Part shown: positions 8,801-14,838 of the stretch, in pieces
How the letters are laid out: each line of letters starts with the position of its first letter
Position numbering within the stretch: the first letter of the stretch is position 1
Assembly (NCBI GenBank): GCA_904381335.1
Contig: CAJFIN010000017.1
Location: forward strand, 1 to 47,501
DNA: 47,501 nt
Reading direction: 5' to 3'
From: Candidatus Neoanaerotignum galli
GTDB taxonomy: Bacteria > Bacillota > Clostridia > Lachnospirales > Anaerotignaceae
The notes under the pieces: generated by a model
The model's input: only the letters and a program-made list of their open reading frames with translations
Told to the model about the DNA's origin: nothing
Databases searched by the model: none
Translations under genes and position numbers: made by a program

Positions 8801-9607
8801 GGTATAATAGGTAAACCCTTTCAGATCATCACCCACACCGATTACTGCCGTCATCCCGTCTACCGTTACAGTAGCTTCACTCGGTTTTTCGGTGTAAATT
8901 TGTACTGCTTCTTCCATGGTGCTCTCTTCCATGGTTAAGGAAGCTTCATTACCATCGACTTTTGCATCGACATTGACAGCGCCCCAGACATTGCCGGAGG
9001 TCTGGATACCGGTTGCTGTTACCTCTGCACTATTAACAATGATCCCTGCCCGGGCAAAATCATGAATTTGAATATTTTCCAGTGTTACCTCTTCGCAATT
9101 GTACACATGAATACCGGAAATATCTGCCTTATTACCATCTAAAACCAAGTTTTTCAGCGTAACGCCGTCTCCCTCAATGGTAATCGCGTTTTCGTAGGGG
9201 GTTTCCCAATTTTCGCCGTCAATGGTAATTGTATGGTTTTGCCCATCAATGGTCACATTAGCAGGAATCTTAATGGCATCTGATCCAGAAATGGTCAGCG
9301 ATGCTGTAAGCACATAGTTTTTACCTGCTTCAAGATTCTGAAAGTCATCTGCAGAGGCAATCTCACCTACCTCAGTAGTTTCCTCCTCTTCGCTGTCAGG
9401 TTCTTCGCCTTCAATTTCTCCACTTCCATCGCCGTCTTCTTCGCCAGTAATGTTTCCGCTTCCGGTGCCACCTTGCCCGTCTGTCGGATCATCGCTTATC
9501 ACTGCCGGCATGTCCGTTGTCCCATCAGATGCCATTGCTGGCACACTGGTCAACGTCATAGCCGCCGCCAGAGACAGGGAGAGAATTTTTCCCATATGTC
9601 GTTTCAT
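5873..9607 (-). CDS. Secreted right-handed beta-helix protein with C-terminal SLH domains
   Basis: 1244 residues. A Sec signal peptide (MKRHMGKILSLSLAAAMTLT, cleavage after AMA near residue 26) is followed by an acidic Gly/Glu linker. Residues ~75-860 are rich in parallel beta-helix turns (repeats such as V-T-L-E/K-N-L/I and V-x-G-N-T-F), with NGVESVDLSGNYWG typical of pectate-lyase-like folds. Residues ~870-950 look Ig-like and end in a Ser/Gly linker near 954; ~965-1050 match a 'bacterial repeat' domain (GDRVTITVEPDKGFVVDEI). Three SLH domains (~1060-1244, e.g. FTDVAESDWFFDAVDYVYDE) should anchor the protein to secondary cell-wall polymer. No catalytic residues can be assigned. It is monocistronic, with a strong promoter and about 170 nt of leader. 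Confidence 0.9.
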   Translation of the reverse strand: MKRHMGKILSLSLAAAMTLTSVPAMASDGTTDMPAVISDDPTDGQGGTGSGNITGEEDGDGSGEIEGEEPDSEEEETTEVGEIASADDFQNLEAGKNYVLTASLTISGSDAIKIPANVTIDGQNHTITIDGENWETPYENAITIEGDGVTLKNLVLDGNKADISGIHVYNCEEVTLENIQIHDFARAGIIVNSAEVTATGIQTSGNVWGAVNVDAKVDGNEASLTMEESTMEEAVQIYTEKPSEATVTVDGMTAVIGVGDDLKGFTYYTDDVSKLGVATVETEEGVTVYQTMDNLPESGLTGTMTLVQSLEEPYLLTGATDLTITAAEDVTIPAMTVLNSNDVTFQGITFNGADSTLNLDTNPAALYVQNSSAITVDGCVFVGDAVEGTAAAITTAAGVEGFEVKNSQIQDYVMSAYHNGGGKDISYVDNTFENIQSGIAFDGTENVTVEGNTFTNANGIRLRPNGDTLCSNVTVSENNFESMNTDSPYGTYAVMTKTADVGDTSGTNGVESVDLSGNYWGTTDPEAINAMITSNEGQTIRIDTIYESVEDLEQGQETVVTQNTGIKINGTWYQTEEEIAGLADALTAIADGATVEVYGEVGLPFDSSLSGVENVVDGFFVIDADNVTIKGMTANATLYGTGVTTNGNWGSQSLLLLTGENVTVENLTIMPQAQDESGTTNKTIEFAGKNPTIRNCTIMPNTMNTPNTVDGASVYFNGSSEDMGTITVEGCKLVQSGICFDSVTTADEISITGNTFDGAKASYVIGNNSWDNPVATTMADVAISGNTFQNIPEDTKIVLQRMNGNFIIGDDNTLPDGRDWADAIGFAQWSGGPELSENMKISLIENGQTTVYTPNTTTGEPDVALTFSINPATARVRVNRDVELTAEQTGVEGADLSSVKWYVNGEDTGETGESYTFSQSSRGTYEVTAEWVNDGNTYTATATVTVTRPSSSSSGGSSPTYTPSGKVDVEKVENGDVTLSDDRAEEGDRVTITVEPDKGFVVDEIIVEDEDGNEITVRDGDEENEYTFRMPAGDVSVLVTFKEAEDETGNEEETTDTPVAVLPFTDVAESDWFFDAVDYVYDEGLMSGTDGITFSPNVNTTRGMIVSILYRMEGSPAMTATAPFLDVTADQYYAPAVAWASSNGIVSGYDAQTFGPNDNITREQMASILQRYAQYKGLDVTASGNLSAFIDAANVSGWATDSVSWAVDQGLISGRGDGILAPQANATRAEVASILMRYSQMLEN

Positions 9608-9755
9608 GATTACTTCCTCCTTTGATATAATTCCTTTTGGGATGCTCTATTTTAAGCCAAAATGCACCTTTTCTGTGGCCAGTCAGACCTCCTTTCTGCG
9701 CCAACAGTACGCTTTTCCGCTTGAGTTGACGAATAGAATATCGTTGATTAAAAAG

Positions 9756-9768
9756 TGTACTTTTTTGA
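9756..9768 (+). promoter_or_regulatory. Operator-like 13-mer, copy 1
   Basis: TGTACTTTTTTGA within a near-palindrome AAAAAGT-GT-ACTTTTT, about 20 bp downstream of the -10 of the SLH gene promoter. The same 13-mer occurs inverted at 9941-9953. This is a pattern observation; no regulator is known. Confidence 0.45.
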
Positions 9769-9787
9769 CATATTATAATTTATGTTT

Positions 9788-9816
9788 ATTATAGCATCTA
9801 TGCCCTAGTTTTTCAA
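9788..9816 (-). promoter_or_regulatory. Predicted sigma-A promoter of the beta-helix/SLH gene
   Basis: Minus strand: TTGAAA (9816-9811), 17-bp spacer, TATAAT (9793-9788). The transcript would have about 170 nt before the ATG. The -35 lies in the first unit of a 16-bp tandem repeat. Confidence 0.75.
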
Positions 9817-9850
9817 TTGTTTTGTTTTTCAATTGTTTTGTTTTTCAATT
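9809..9850. repeat. 16-bp tandem repeat, about 2.6 copies, covering the -35 region
   Basis: The unit TTTTTCAATTGTTTTG occurs at 9809-9824 and 9825-9840; TTTTTCAATT of a third copy follows at 9841-9850. On the minus strand each copy contains TTGAAA, so the promoter's -35 hexamer is repeated every 16 bp. Confidence 0.9.
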
Positions 9851-9940
9851 CGTGTTATTATTGATTTTTTCTTTACAAATCAATAAATTATTTTGATTTA
9901 AGCTGCAAAGATGCTAAATAGCGAATGAGCCATGAGTAAT

Positions 9941-9953
9941 TCAAAAAAGTACA
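9941..9953 (-). promoter_or_regulatory. Operator-like 13-mer, copy 2 (inverted)
   Basis: The exact reverse complement of the 13-mer at 9756-9768, again flanked by A/T runs, about 125 bp upstream of the -35. With copy 1 it brackets the promoter and the tandem repeat. Confidence 0.4.
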
Positions 9954-9994
9954 ATTTTTTGATTTTTTCCCCATTTTCAACGTATCTTTTAATG

Positions 9995-10046
9995 AAAAAA
10001 AAAGCATCTCTTTTCTGCAAAGGACAAAAAGAGATGCTTTTCATTT
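9995..10046 (-). terminator. Intrinsic terminator after the asparaginase gene
   Basis: Arms AAAAGCATCTCTTTT (10000-10014) and AAAAAGAGATGCTTTT (10026-10041); on the minus strand a long T run follows. It ends the His/Cys-tail - glyoxalase - asparaginase operon. Confidence 0.9.
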
Positions 10047-10079
10047 TTTATGGATAAAAACTTTTTTCTTCTATTTATT

Positions 10080-11042
10080 TTATTCTGCTAAAAAGGCTAA
10101 AATTTCTTCCTCTGTCTGATAATAGGCGCAGGCAATCAAAAGCTTCATATAGCCCATTTCCGTTGTCTTATCATATAGCGCAACGGCTCCTGCTTCTATC
10201 AATTCCTTTGTGGAGGCATAAATATCCCCCTCCAGCAGGCCCTTCTTTTCCTGCCCCATCTCCAAAAATACCATCACACCCGCTGCTTTGGCGCGCTGTA
10301 AAAAGCCCAAAAGGCTTGTCTTTTCTCCTTTGGTGCAGGCGGTTCCAGAATGATACGTGCCATGGAGCACCGCACGTTTGCCCTCCAGAGAGATGGCGCT
10401 ATAATCCAGGCCCACATATGGCGCAATTAAGAGCACGTTTTCTTCCAATGTCAGCGGATGAGGAAAGAACAGATGCTTCCACGGCGACTGTTCCCCCTGG
10501 CCCATGGTCAGGCTATAAAAATCGTCTTGGGCATCACAGCCAAACAATTCCTCGCCCAAATGGACATACATCCTTCCGCCGGAATTTTCATAAGGCACAT
10601 AAACGCCGCCCAAATGTCGCTCCTTAATCCAAGCTACAGCAGCAGCAAAATTATGCTCTCCATTCGACCGCGCCTCCCCCAAAGGCGCCCGGCTTGACAC
10701 CAGGCAGATAGGCTTTAACAATCCCCGCATGGCCACAGACAAAAAAGCTGCCGTAAAAGAGAGCGTGTCCGTACCATGGGTGACAATCGCGCCATCATAT
10801 TCCTCCCAATCCACCTGACAAAGGCATTCCCGAATCTGATTGAGCTGTTCCAAGCGAAAATTTTCGCTCAGCTCCTGCATCAGATCAATCACATCAAACT
10901 CCGTCTGACAATATGGAGAGTCGCTGTGGCAAAAACTATGTAATAGCAGTGGCAGCGCCGTTTTTGCATCTGGGCTTTTGATATGATCCTGGGTACTGGA
11001 ACCAATGGTTCCGCCAGTTAATACCAACAATATTTTCCCCAT
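10080..11042 (-). CDS. L-asparaginase (type I-like)
   Basis: 320 residues when started at the ATG at 11042, which has AGGAGG 7 nt upstream; an ATG two codons earlier sits only 1 nt from that site. The N-terminal block GKILLVLTGGTIGSS carries the first active-site Thr (TGGTI), and IVTHGTDTLSFTA carries the second Thr-Asp pair. No signal peptide, so it is probably cytoplasmic. It hydrolyses L-asparagine to aspartate and ammonia; some relatives also accept other amides. It is the last gene of a three-gene operon, 17 bp after the glyoxalase-family gene, with a terminator 35 bp downstream. Confidence 0.88.
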   Translation of the reverse strand: MGKILLVLTGGTIGSSTQDHIKSPDAKTALPLLLHSFCHSDSPYCQTEFDVIDLMQELSENFRLEQLNQIRECLCQVDWEEYDGAIVTHGTDTLSFTAAFLSVAMRGLLKPICLVSSRAPLGEARSNGEHNFAAAVAWIKERHLGGVYVPYENSGGRMYVHLGEELFGCDAQDDFYSLTMGQGEQSPWKHLFFPHPLTLEENVLLIAPYVGLDYSAISLEGKRAVLHGTYHSGTACTKGEKTSLLGFLQRAKAAGVMVFLEMGQEKKGLLEGDIYASTKELIEAGAVALYDKTTEMGYMKLLIACAYYQTEEEILAFLAE

Positions 11043-11059
11043 TCCCATGCCTCCTTGTC

Positions 11060-11434
11060 TTAACAAACCGCAGCCGGAGGTACGATCTCAATCCAATAGC
11101 CATCGGGGTCATGGATAAAATAAACGCCCATTTCTGGATTTTCAAAGCAGATGCAGCCCATCTGGCGATGCTTTTCATGGGCCTTTTCATATGCCTCGGT
11201 CAAAAAGGCCAGGTGAATCTCATTTTCTCCCAGGTTATAAGGCTCTTTTCTGTCTCGCAGCCATGTCAGCTCCAGCGTAAAATCTGTTTTTCCATCCCCC
11301 AGGTAACATAACACCCAGCTGCCGTCTGGTGCTGTTTTCCGCCGCACTTCCTTTAAGCCCAAAGCGGCATCATAAAAAGCCAAACTTTTTTCCAAATCCA
11401 GCACATTAAAATTAAAATGATGGAATATGAACAT
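11060..11434 (-). CDS. VOC-family protein, lactoylglutathione lyase-like
   Basis: 124 residues from the ATG at 11434, preceded by GGGAGG (9-nt gap). Two beta-alpha-beta-beta-beta halves are visible: MFIFHHFNFNVLDLEKSLAFY ... FTLELTW and EIHLAFLTEAYEKAHEKHRQ ... DGYWIEIVPP. His/Glu metal-ligand positions of glyoxalase I are present (His near residue 6, Glu in LELTW, His in EIHLAF, Glu in WIEIVP), so a metal-dependent lyase is plausible. Glyoxalase I converts the hemithioacetal of methylglyoxal. The true thiol cofactor and substrate are unknown in an organism that may lack glutathione. The gene starts 20 bp after the protein with a His/Cys tail, suggesting a possible link through metal supply (inference). 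Confidence 0.85.
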   Translation of the reverse strand: MFIFHHFNFNVLDLEKSLAFYDAALGLKEVRRKTAPDGSWVLCYLGDGKTDFTLELTWLRDRKEPYNLGENEIHLAFLTEAYEKAHEKHRQMGCICFENPEMGVYFIHDPDGYWIEIVPPAAVC

Positions 11435-11454
11435 GTTCCTTTTCCTCCCTTGGT

Positions 11455-13035
11455 TTAACAGCCGCCCTCTGCATCCTCTGGCAAGTGATGATGGCCCAGG
11501 CCTTCTGGATGGTGATGATGGCCATGGCCGCAAGTGCAGTCATCTCCATGGTGATGATGGTGGTCGTGGCCACAAGTGCAGTCATCTCCATGATGATGGT
11601 GGTCGTGGCCACAAGTACAGTCATCTTCCACACTAGCAGCTGGATCAAAACCGGTTTCAGCGAACATGGCTCCCACCTTATCAATCACCAACAGTCGTTC
11701 CTCCGCACTGGACGCCTGATCGATGGTATTTTTCACCTGATCCATTACCGCCATCACATCCCAAGAAGAAGGCAGCGATCCCAGCAGCAATCCCATCGCT
11801 GCTTTTCGCATCACCGCAGAAAGCTGATTCATATCCGCCCGTAAAGTTTGTAAAAATTTATCTACCTGTTCTTTCAGCCAACTTTCTTCCGCCGCCGGCG
11901 CTTGGGCATCTGACTCCAGCTCAAAAATTTCTTCTTTAATATCGTTAAACATCGTATGCCGCACAAACCCTTCCGTAGCCAGCAGCTTTTGCAGCTGTTC
12001 TGGCAGCGAAGATGGATCTTTGATTTTTTCTAACAGCGGCATTTCCTGACGGTTTAATTCATTCGCTCGGTCAAGCAGTGGTTCAATATAGCCTTCCAGT
12101 TGTCCTTGTATGGTTTCATCAAACGTATCGTCCTCGGGATGATCCATGAGTTCCACAATTTTAAAATACAAATCCCGATAGCCAAATTCCTTTTCTGTCA
12201 GCTCATCCAAATCAAACTGCATATAATGAAGTAAGAGCAGCGAATAAATTCCGTTGAGTGTCTCCTGACAGAAGTCCTCCATATCTTCTATGGCCGACAA
12301 CAGCTCCTGCATGGAAGCATAAGCATCCTCCAGCTCTTCATCGGTCATCTGGCTGGGCTTTAAGGCCAATTTTTCCTTTAATAACGCACCCATTTCCGGA
12401 AAATATGTGCCAAAATCAGGCGCAGCCCAGGAAGCATTCATCAAATGAAACACCCGCAAAGCTTCCTCCACGCGGTTTTCGCTTTCCCCCTGCAAAACCA
12501 GCATCAGGCTCTCCCGCACCAGATCATAATATTTCTCTCGCGCCATACGCAGTGGCACTGCCTGCAGGAGTTTTCCCATATTGGCTCGCCGCTCCACTTC
12601 TGTGGCGCCAGATTGGATAAAATCGATACAGTCTGCATAAAAGACTTGATATGCCACTTCTTTTTCCTGTTCTGGGTTTTTCGCAAACTCCCGGCGCATC
12701 CGTTCATCCGCCAGCGGTGTAGCCACCACATCCCATAGCGGATAATAGGCATGGATCACCCGGTAAATATCCAACAATTCTTTTTTCATAGCCAAATCTT
12801 CTTCCATGGCTGCTTCTTTCGCCTGGGCATTGGCCAACGTTTCTTCTAAAGCCGCAGTTTGACGGTGGATTTTTTCTTTCAGCTGCTTTAATGCTTCTGG
12901 CAAAGGATACAGCCGCTCAATGGCGCTGGTCTGCCGGTCTTCCATACAAGAAGAAAGCAGCAATAAAAAACTAGCCACCGTTTCATTATAAATATAGTCT
13001 GTGGAGATCTGCGATAATTTTGCTTCCGTTCCCAT
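11455..13035 (-). CDS. Uncharacterised helical protein with His/Cys-rich C-terminal metal-binding tail
   Basis: 526 residues from the ATG at 13035 (AGGAGGAGG just upstream; a longer reading frame upstream crosses the promoter). I do not recognise the body. It is acidic and mostly helical, with coiled-coil-like stretches near residues 45-85 and 250-290; no signal peptide or membrane segment. The last ~57 residues hold three copies of D-D-C-T-C-G-H-(D/G)-H4-5 plus a final GHHH, giving about 18 His and 7 Cys, the last residue being Cys. Such tails bind Ni, Zn, Co or Cu in HypB, SlyD and UreE. It is the first gene of the operon with a glyoxalase-family enzyme and an asparaginase. It may store or deliver metal; the role of the body is open. 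Confidence 0.75.
   Translation of the reverse strand: MGTEAKLSQISTDYIYNETVASFLLLLSSCMEDRQTSAIERLYPLPEALKQLKEKIHRQTAALEETLANAQAKEAAMEEDLAMKKELLDIYRVIHAYYPLWDVVATPLADERMRREFAKNPEQEKEVAYQVFYADCIDFIQSGATEVERRANMGKLLQAVPLRMAREKYYDLVRESLMLVLQGESENRVEEALRVFHLMNASWAAPDFGTYFPEMGALLKEKLALKPSQMTDEELEDAYASMQELLSAIEDMEDFCQETLNGIYSLLLLHYMQFDLDELTEKEFGYRDLYFKIVELMDHPEDDTFDETIQGQLEGYIEPLLDRANELNRQEMPLLEKIKDPSSLPEQLQKLLATEGFVRHTMFNDIKEEIFELESDAQAPAAEESWLKEQVDKFLQTLRADMNQLSAVMRKAAMGLLLGSLPSSWDVMAVMDQVKNTIDQASSAEERLLVIDKVGAMFAETGFDPAASVEDDCTCGHDHHHHGDDCTCGHDHHHHHGDDCTCGHGHHHHPEGLGHHHLPEDAEGGC
11509..11627. repeat. In-frame 39/42-bp tandem repeat encoding the His/Cys tail
   Basis: Three in-frame units coding DDCTCGH-x-HHHH(H)G lie side by side and are nearly identical at DNA level (plus-strand core CAAGTGCAGTCATCTCCATG). 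Unit lengths differ by one His codon, as expected of repeat slippage. Confidence 0.85.
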
Positions 13036-13056
13036 ACGATTCCTCCTCCTTCTAGC

Positions 13057-13085
13057 ATTATAAACGAAACCAGCTCCAATCACAA
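13057..13085 (-). promoter_or_regulatory. Predicted sigma-A promoter of the His/Cys-tail operon
   Basis: Minus strand: TTGTGA (13085-13080), 17-bp spacer, TATAAT (13062-13057). The start site would fall at about 13050, right at the ribosome site, so the leader is very short. Confidence 0.65.
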
Positions 13086-13124
13086 CCATATTTTTTCCTG
13101 CCCAGTGCATCGGAAAGTTTTCTC

Positions 13125-13153
13125 TTGGCAACAGTCGTTTTTGGCGGTACAAT
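13125..13153 (+). promoter_or_regulatory. Predicted sigma-A promoter of sfsA
   Basis: TTGGCA (13125-13130), 17-bp spacer, TACAAT (13148-13153), about 57 bp before the sfsA ATG and divergent from the His/Cys-tail operon promoter. Confidence 0.65.
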
Positions 13154-13210
13154 AGGAAAAAATTCCGCAACAATATTTTGCATCAAAGAAAAATCCAATC
13201 GGAGGTTTTT

Positions 13211-13906
13211 ATGAACTATTCCCAATGGCAGCCCGCCACCTTTTTGGTGCGGCAAAACCGTTTTTCCGCCCTGGTGCGGCTCAGCGAAGATGCGCCGCCC
13301 ATCCCTGTACATGTCAAAAACACCGGACGGCTAGGGGAGTTACTGCTGCCCGGCGCTCATGTCTATCTGACAGAAAGCCAAAACCCCGCCCGCAAAACCC
13401 GCTTTGACTTGATTGCCGTAGAAAAAGAGGGACGGCTGTTTAATATCGATTCCCTTGCGCCCAACACCGTTGTGGCAGAAGCGCTGGCCCAAGGCCGTAT
13501 CGCAGGCATTGGTCCTGTCTCCTTTTTCCGCCGGGAAAAAACCTTCGGCCAAAGTCGGTTTGACCTCTATTACGAAGCTAGTCACCGCCGGGGCTTTATT
13601 GAAGTAAAGGGCGTTACATTAGAGAAAAACGGTTTGGCTCTTTTCCCGGATGCTCCCACCGCCCGTGGGACGAAGCATCTATTAGAGCTCATGGTCGCCC
13701 GTCAAGCGGGCTACGAAGCCACTGTTCTTTTCTTACTTCAGTTTCAAGGCGCATCCGCCTTTTCTCCCCATGCAGATCGGGACCCCATCTTCACCGATAT
13801 ACTAAAAAAAGCCAGCAAAAATGGCGTAACTATTTTATCCTATGACTGCCATGTTCTCCCTCAATCACTCACTATGGCTTCACCTATACCTGTGTTGCTT
13901 CCATAG
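13211..13906 (+). CDS. sfsA: SfsA family DNA/RNA nuclease (sugar fermentation stimulation protein homologue)
   Basis: 231 residues from the ATG at 13211 with GGAGG upstream; a longer in-frame reading begins 11 codons earlier but lacks a ribosome site. Family signatures: R-x-N-R-F near the start (VRQNRFSALV), HVKNTGRL-x-ELL, S-R-F-D-(L)-Y, G-F-I-E-V-K-G-V-T-L and FPDAPTARGTKHL. The E-V-K and related acidic residues form a nuclease-like active site. Originally found to stimulate maltose genes in E. coli; its role in Firmicutes is unclear. It is monocistronic and immediately followed by a strong promoter for the next unit. Confidence 0.92.
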   Translation: MNYSQWQPATFLVRQNRFSALVRLSEDAPPIPVHVKNTGRLGELLLPGAHVYLTESQNPARKTRFDLIAVEKEGRLFNIDSLAPNTVVAEALAQGRIAGIGPVSFFRREKTFGQSRFDLYYEASHRRGFIEVKGVTLEKNGLALFPDAPTARGTKHLLELMVARQAGYEATVLFLLQFQGASAFSPHADRDPIFTDILKKASKNGVTILSYDCHVLPQSLTMASPIPVLLP

Positions 13907-13914
13907 AAAAACCA

Positions 13915-13943
13915 TTGACAAATTTGAATTTTCAGCGCATAAT
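13915..13943 (+). promoter_or_regulatory. Predicted strong sigma-A promoter for the leader / 92-residue protein
   Basis: TTGACA (13915-13920), 17-bp spacer, CATAAT (13938-13943), starting 9 bp after the sfsA stop. Confidence 0.75.
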
Positions 13944-13981
13944 GAAACGGGAGAGAAAGAAAAAAGAAGGAGGTTTGGTTT

Positions 13982-14140
13982 ATGAAAAAATCAGATAAAT
14001 TTTACGATATTTTTTCATATTTTTTACTTCGTTTTTTCTTTTCTTCAGTTGCTTACTGTCCTTTGCTGCTGCCGTCTGTTTTTGCCCAAAACAGACGGTT
14101 TTTTGTTGGCAAATCACTGAATGGATCGGGAGGGAACCGC
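13982..14140 (+). other. Phe/Tyr-rich leader reading frame ahead of an intrinsic terminator
   Basis: An AAGGAGG site (13968-13974) with ideal 7-nt spacing precedes ATG 13982. The first 20 codons contain six Phe and two Tyr (MKKSDKFYDIFSYFLLRFFF). The frame stays open through the terminator hairpin at 14072-14104 and runs in frame into the downstream gene. This could be a leader peptide that couples translation to termination, or the N-terminus of a longer 145-residue protein. The T-rich DNA alone could cause the Phe bias. Confidence 0.45.
14072..14104 (+). terminator. Intrinsic terminator (attenuator candidate) inside the leader
   Basis: A perfect 11-bp stem CCGTCTGTTTT / AAAACAGACGG with a 5-nt loop TGCCC and six T directly after. 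It lies between the strong promoter at 13915 and the coding start at 14141. It may also catch read-through from sfsA. Confidence 0.85.
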
Positions 14141-14419
14141 ATGCTTTGTATCAAAAAGTCAAGAAGAAACGGAGAATACATCGTCTATAATCCCCATCAT
14201 TTCCAGCTTCACACTCACACGAAGCATAAACGCATTGCATTGCTAATCAAAGGCAATGTGGAACATCACCGTGTTCCCCGCTCTACGGACTTGCGAATGT
14301 TGGAAAGCCATATCCGTTTAACTTCAAACAAAAGCTACCTGCGCAAATTGGAAGAACGCCGCACCGAACTTTTGGCCCTTAAGGCAGAGCATCGCAAAGC
14401 CCTGCTGCCAACGGCATAA
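14141..14419 (+). CDS. Small basic conserved-looking protein of unknown function
   Basis: 92 residues from ATG 14141, preceded by GGGAGGG (6-nt gap). The reading frame is open further upstream to 13982, but that part crosses an intrinsic terminator and is low-complexity, so the internal start was preferred. The protein is strongly basic and soluble, with a His-rich stretch (YNPHHFQLHTHTKHKRIALL), then a K-G-N-V-E-H-H-R-V-P segment and a C-terminal helix (S-Y-L-R-K-L-E-E-R-R-T-E-L-L). Basic charge and helices suggest nucleic-acid or ribosome binding; that is a guess. I cannot name a family. A hairpin terminator lies 130 bp downstream. Confidence 0.6.
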   Translation: MLCIKKSRRNGEYIVYNPHHFQLHTHTKHKRIALLIKGNVEHHRVPRSTDLRMLESHIRLTSNKSYLRKLEERRTELLALKAEHRKALLPTA

Positions 14420-14550
14420 GTGAAACATCCATCATTTTTTGGGGCAGGATGGTCCCATTGTTCTATCCTCAGGATAATACCGTCTATAGGAAGGTATCTT
14501 CGCCTTTTTGTATCTTTTTGATGCAAGAAGGTTTTTTATGGCATCTTCTG
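14420..14550. other. Non-coding stretch after the small basic protein
   Basis: No credible gene between 14420 and 14838. This part has short complementary runs (for example ATACC / GGTAT near 14478-14497) but no recognised RNA family. It probably is a 3' untranslated region leading to the hairpin at 14551. Confidence 0.4.
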
Positions 14551-14596
14551 GCCTGCCCAGCAGTCCGTGCTCACTGGGCAGGCTTTGATTTCTTTT
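14551..14596 (+). terminator. Terminator-like hairpin after the small basic protein
   Basis: A 10-bp stem GCCTGCCCAG / CTGGGCAGGC (14551-14560 and 14574-14583) with a 13-nt loop, followed by T-rich TTTGATTTCTTTTT. Confidence 0.65.
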
Positions 14597-14700
14597 TCTT
14601 CTGCTGTTTTGAAAGGAGATCTGCGATTTGTCATAGATTTTCTTTTCTTCTTTTAATCCAAATAGCTGACCTAATGACAATGCTTGGATCATCTGCACAT

Positions 14701-14744
14701 AAAAAGACCAGCCCTCTTCTCCCTAAGGGAGAAAAGGGCCGGTC
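14701..14744 (-). terminator. Intrinsic terminator of the HtrA-type protease gene
   Basis: A long near-perfect hairpin (AGACC-x-GCCCT-x-TTCTCCC, TAA loop, and its complement) followed by TTTTT on the minus strand, about 95 bp after the htrA stop codon. Confidence 0.8.
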
Positions 14745-14838
14745 TGCTTCTCGTGAGAAGGAGAAAAAACGATCTATCAAAAGCATTGGCTCCATGGCGC
14801 CGCTGCGATTTTTTATTCAATCCTTTCTATGGTACATC

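Noticed and set aside
11509..11627. CRISPR-like array
   Set aside because: The repeats are contiguous, in frame and code for a His/Cys peptide; there are no spacers.
11485..11844. Met/Val-rich plus-strand frame opposite the His/Cys tail
   Set aside because: It is the shadow of CAT/CAC-rich tail codons (reverse complement GTG/ATG), not a gene.
14551..14583. Possible 6S or SRP RNA
   Set aside because: Only a simple hairpin with loop; the characteristic conserved elements of these RNAs are missing.
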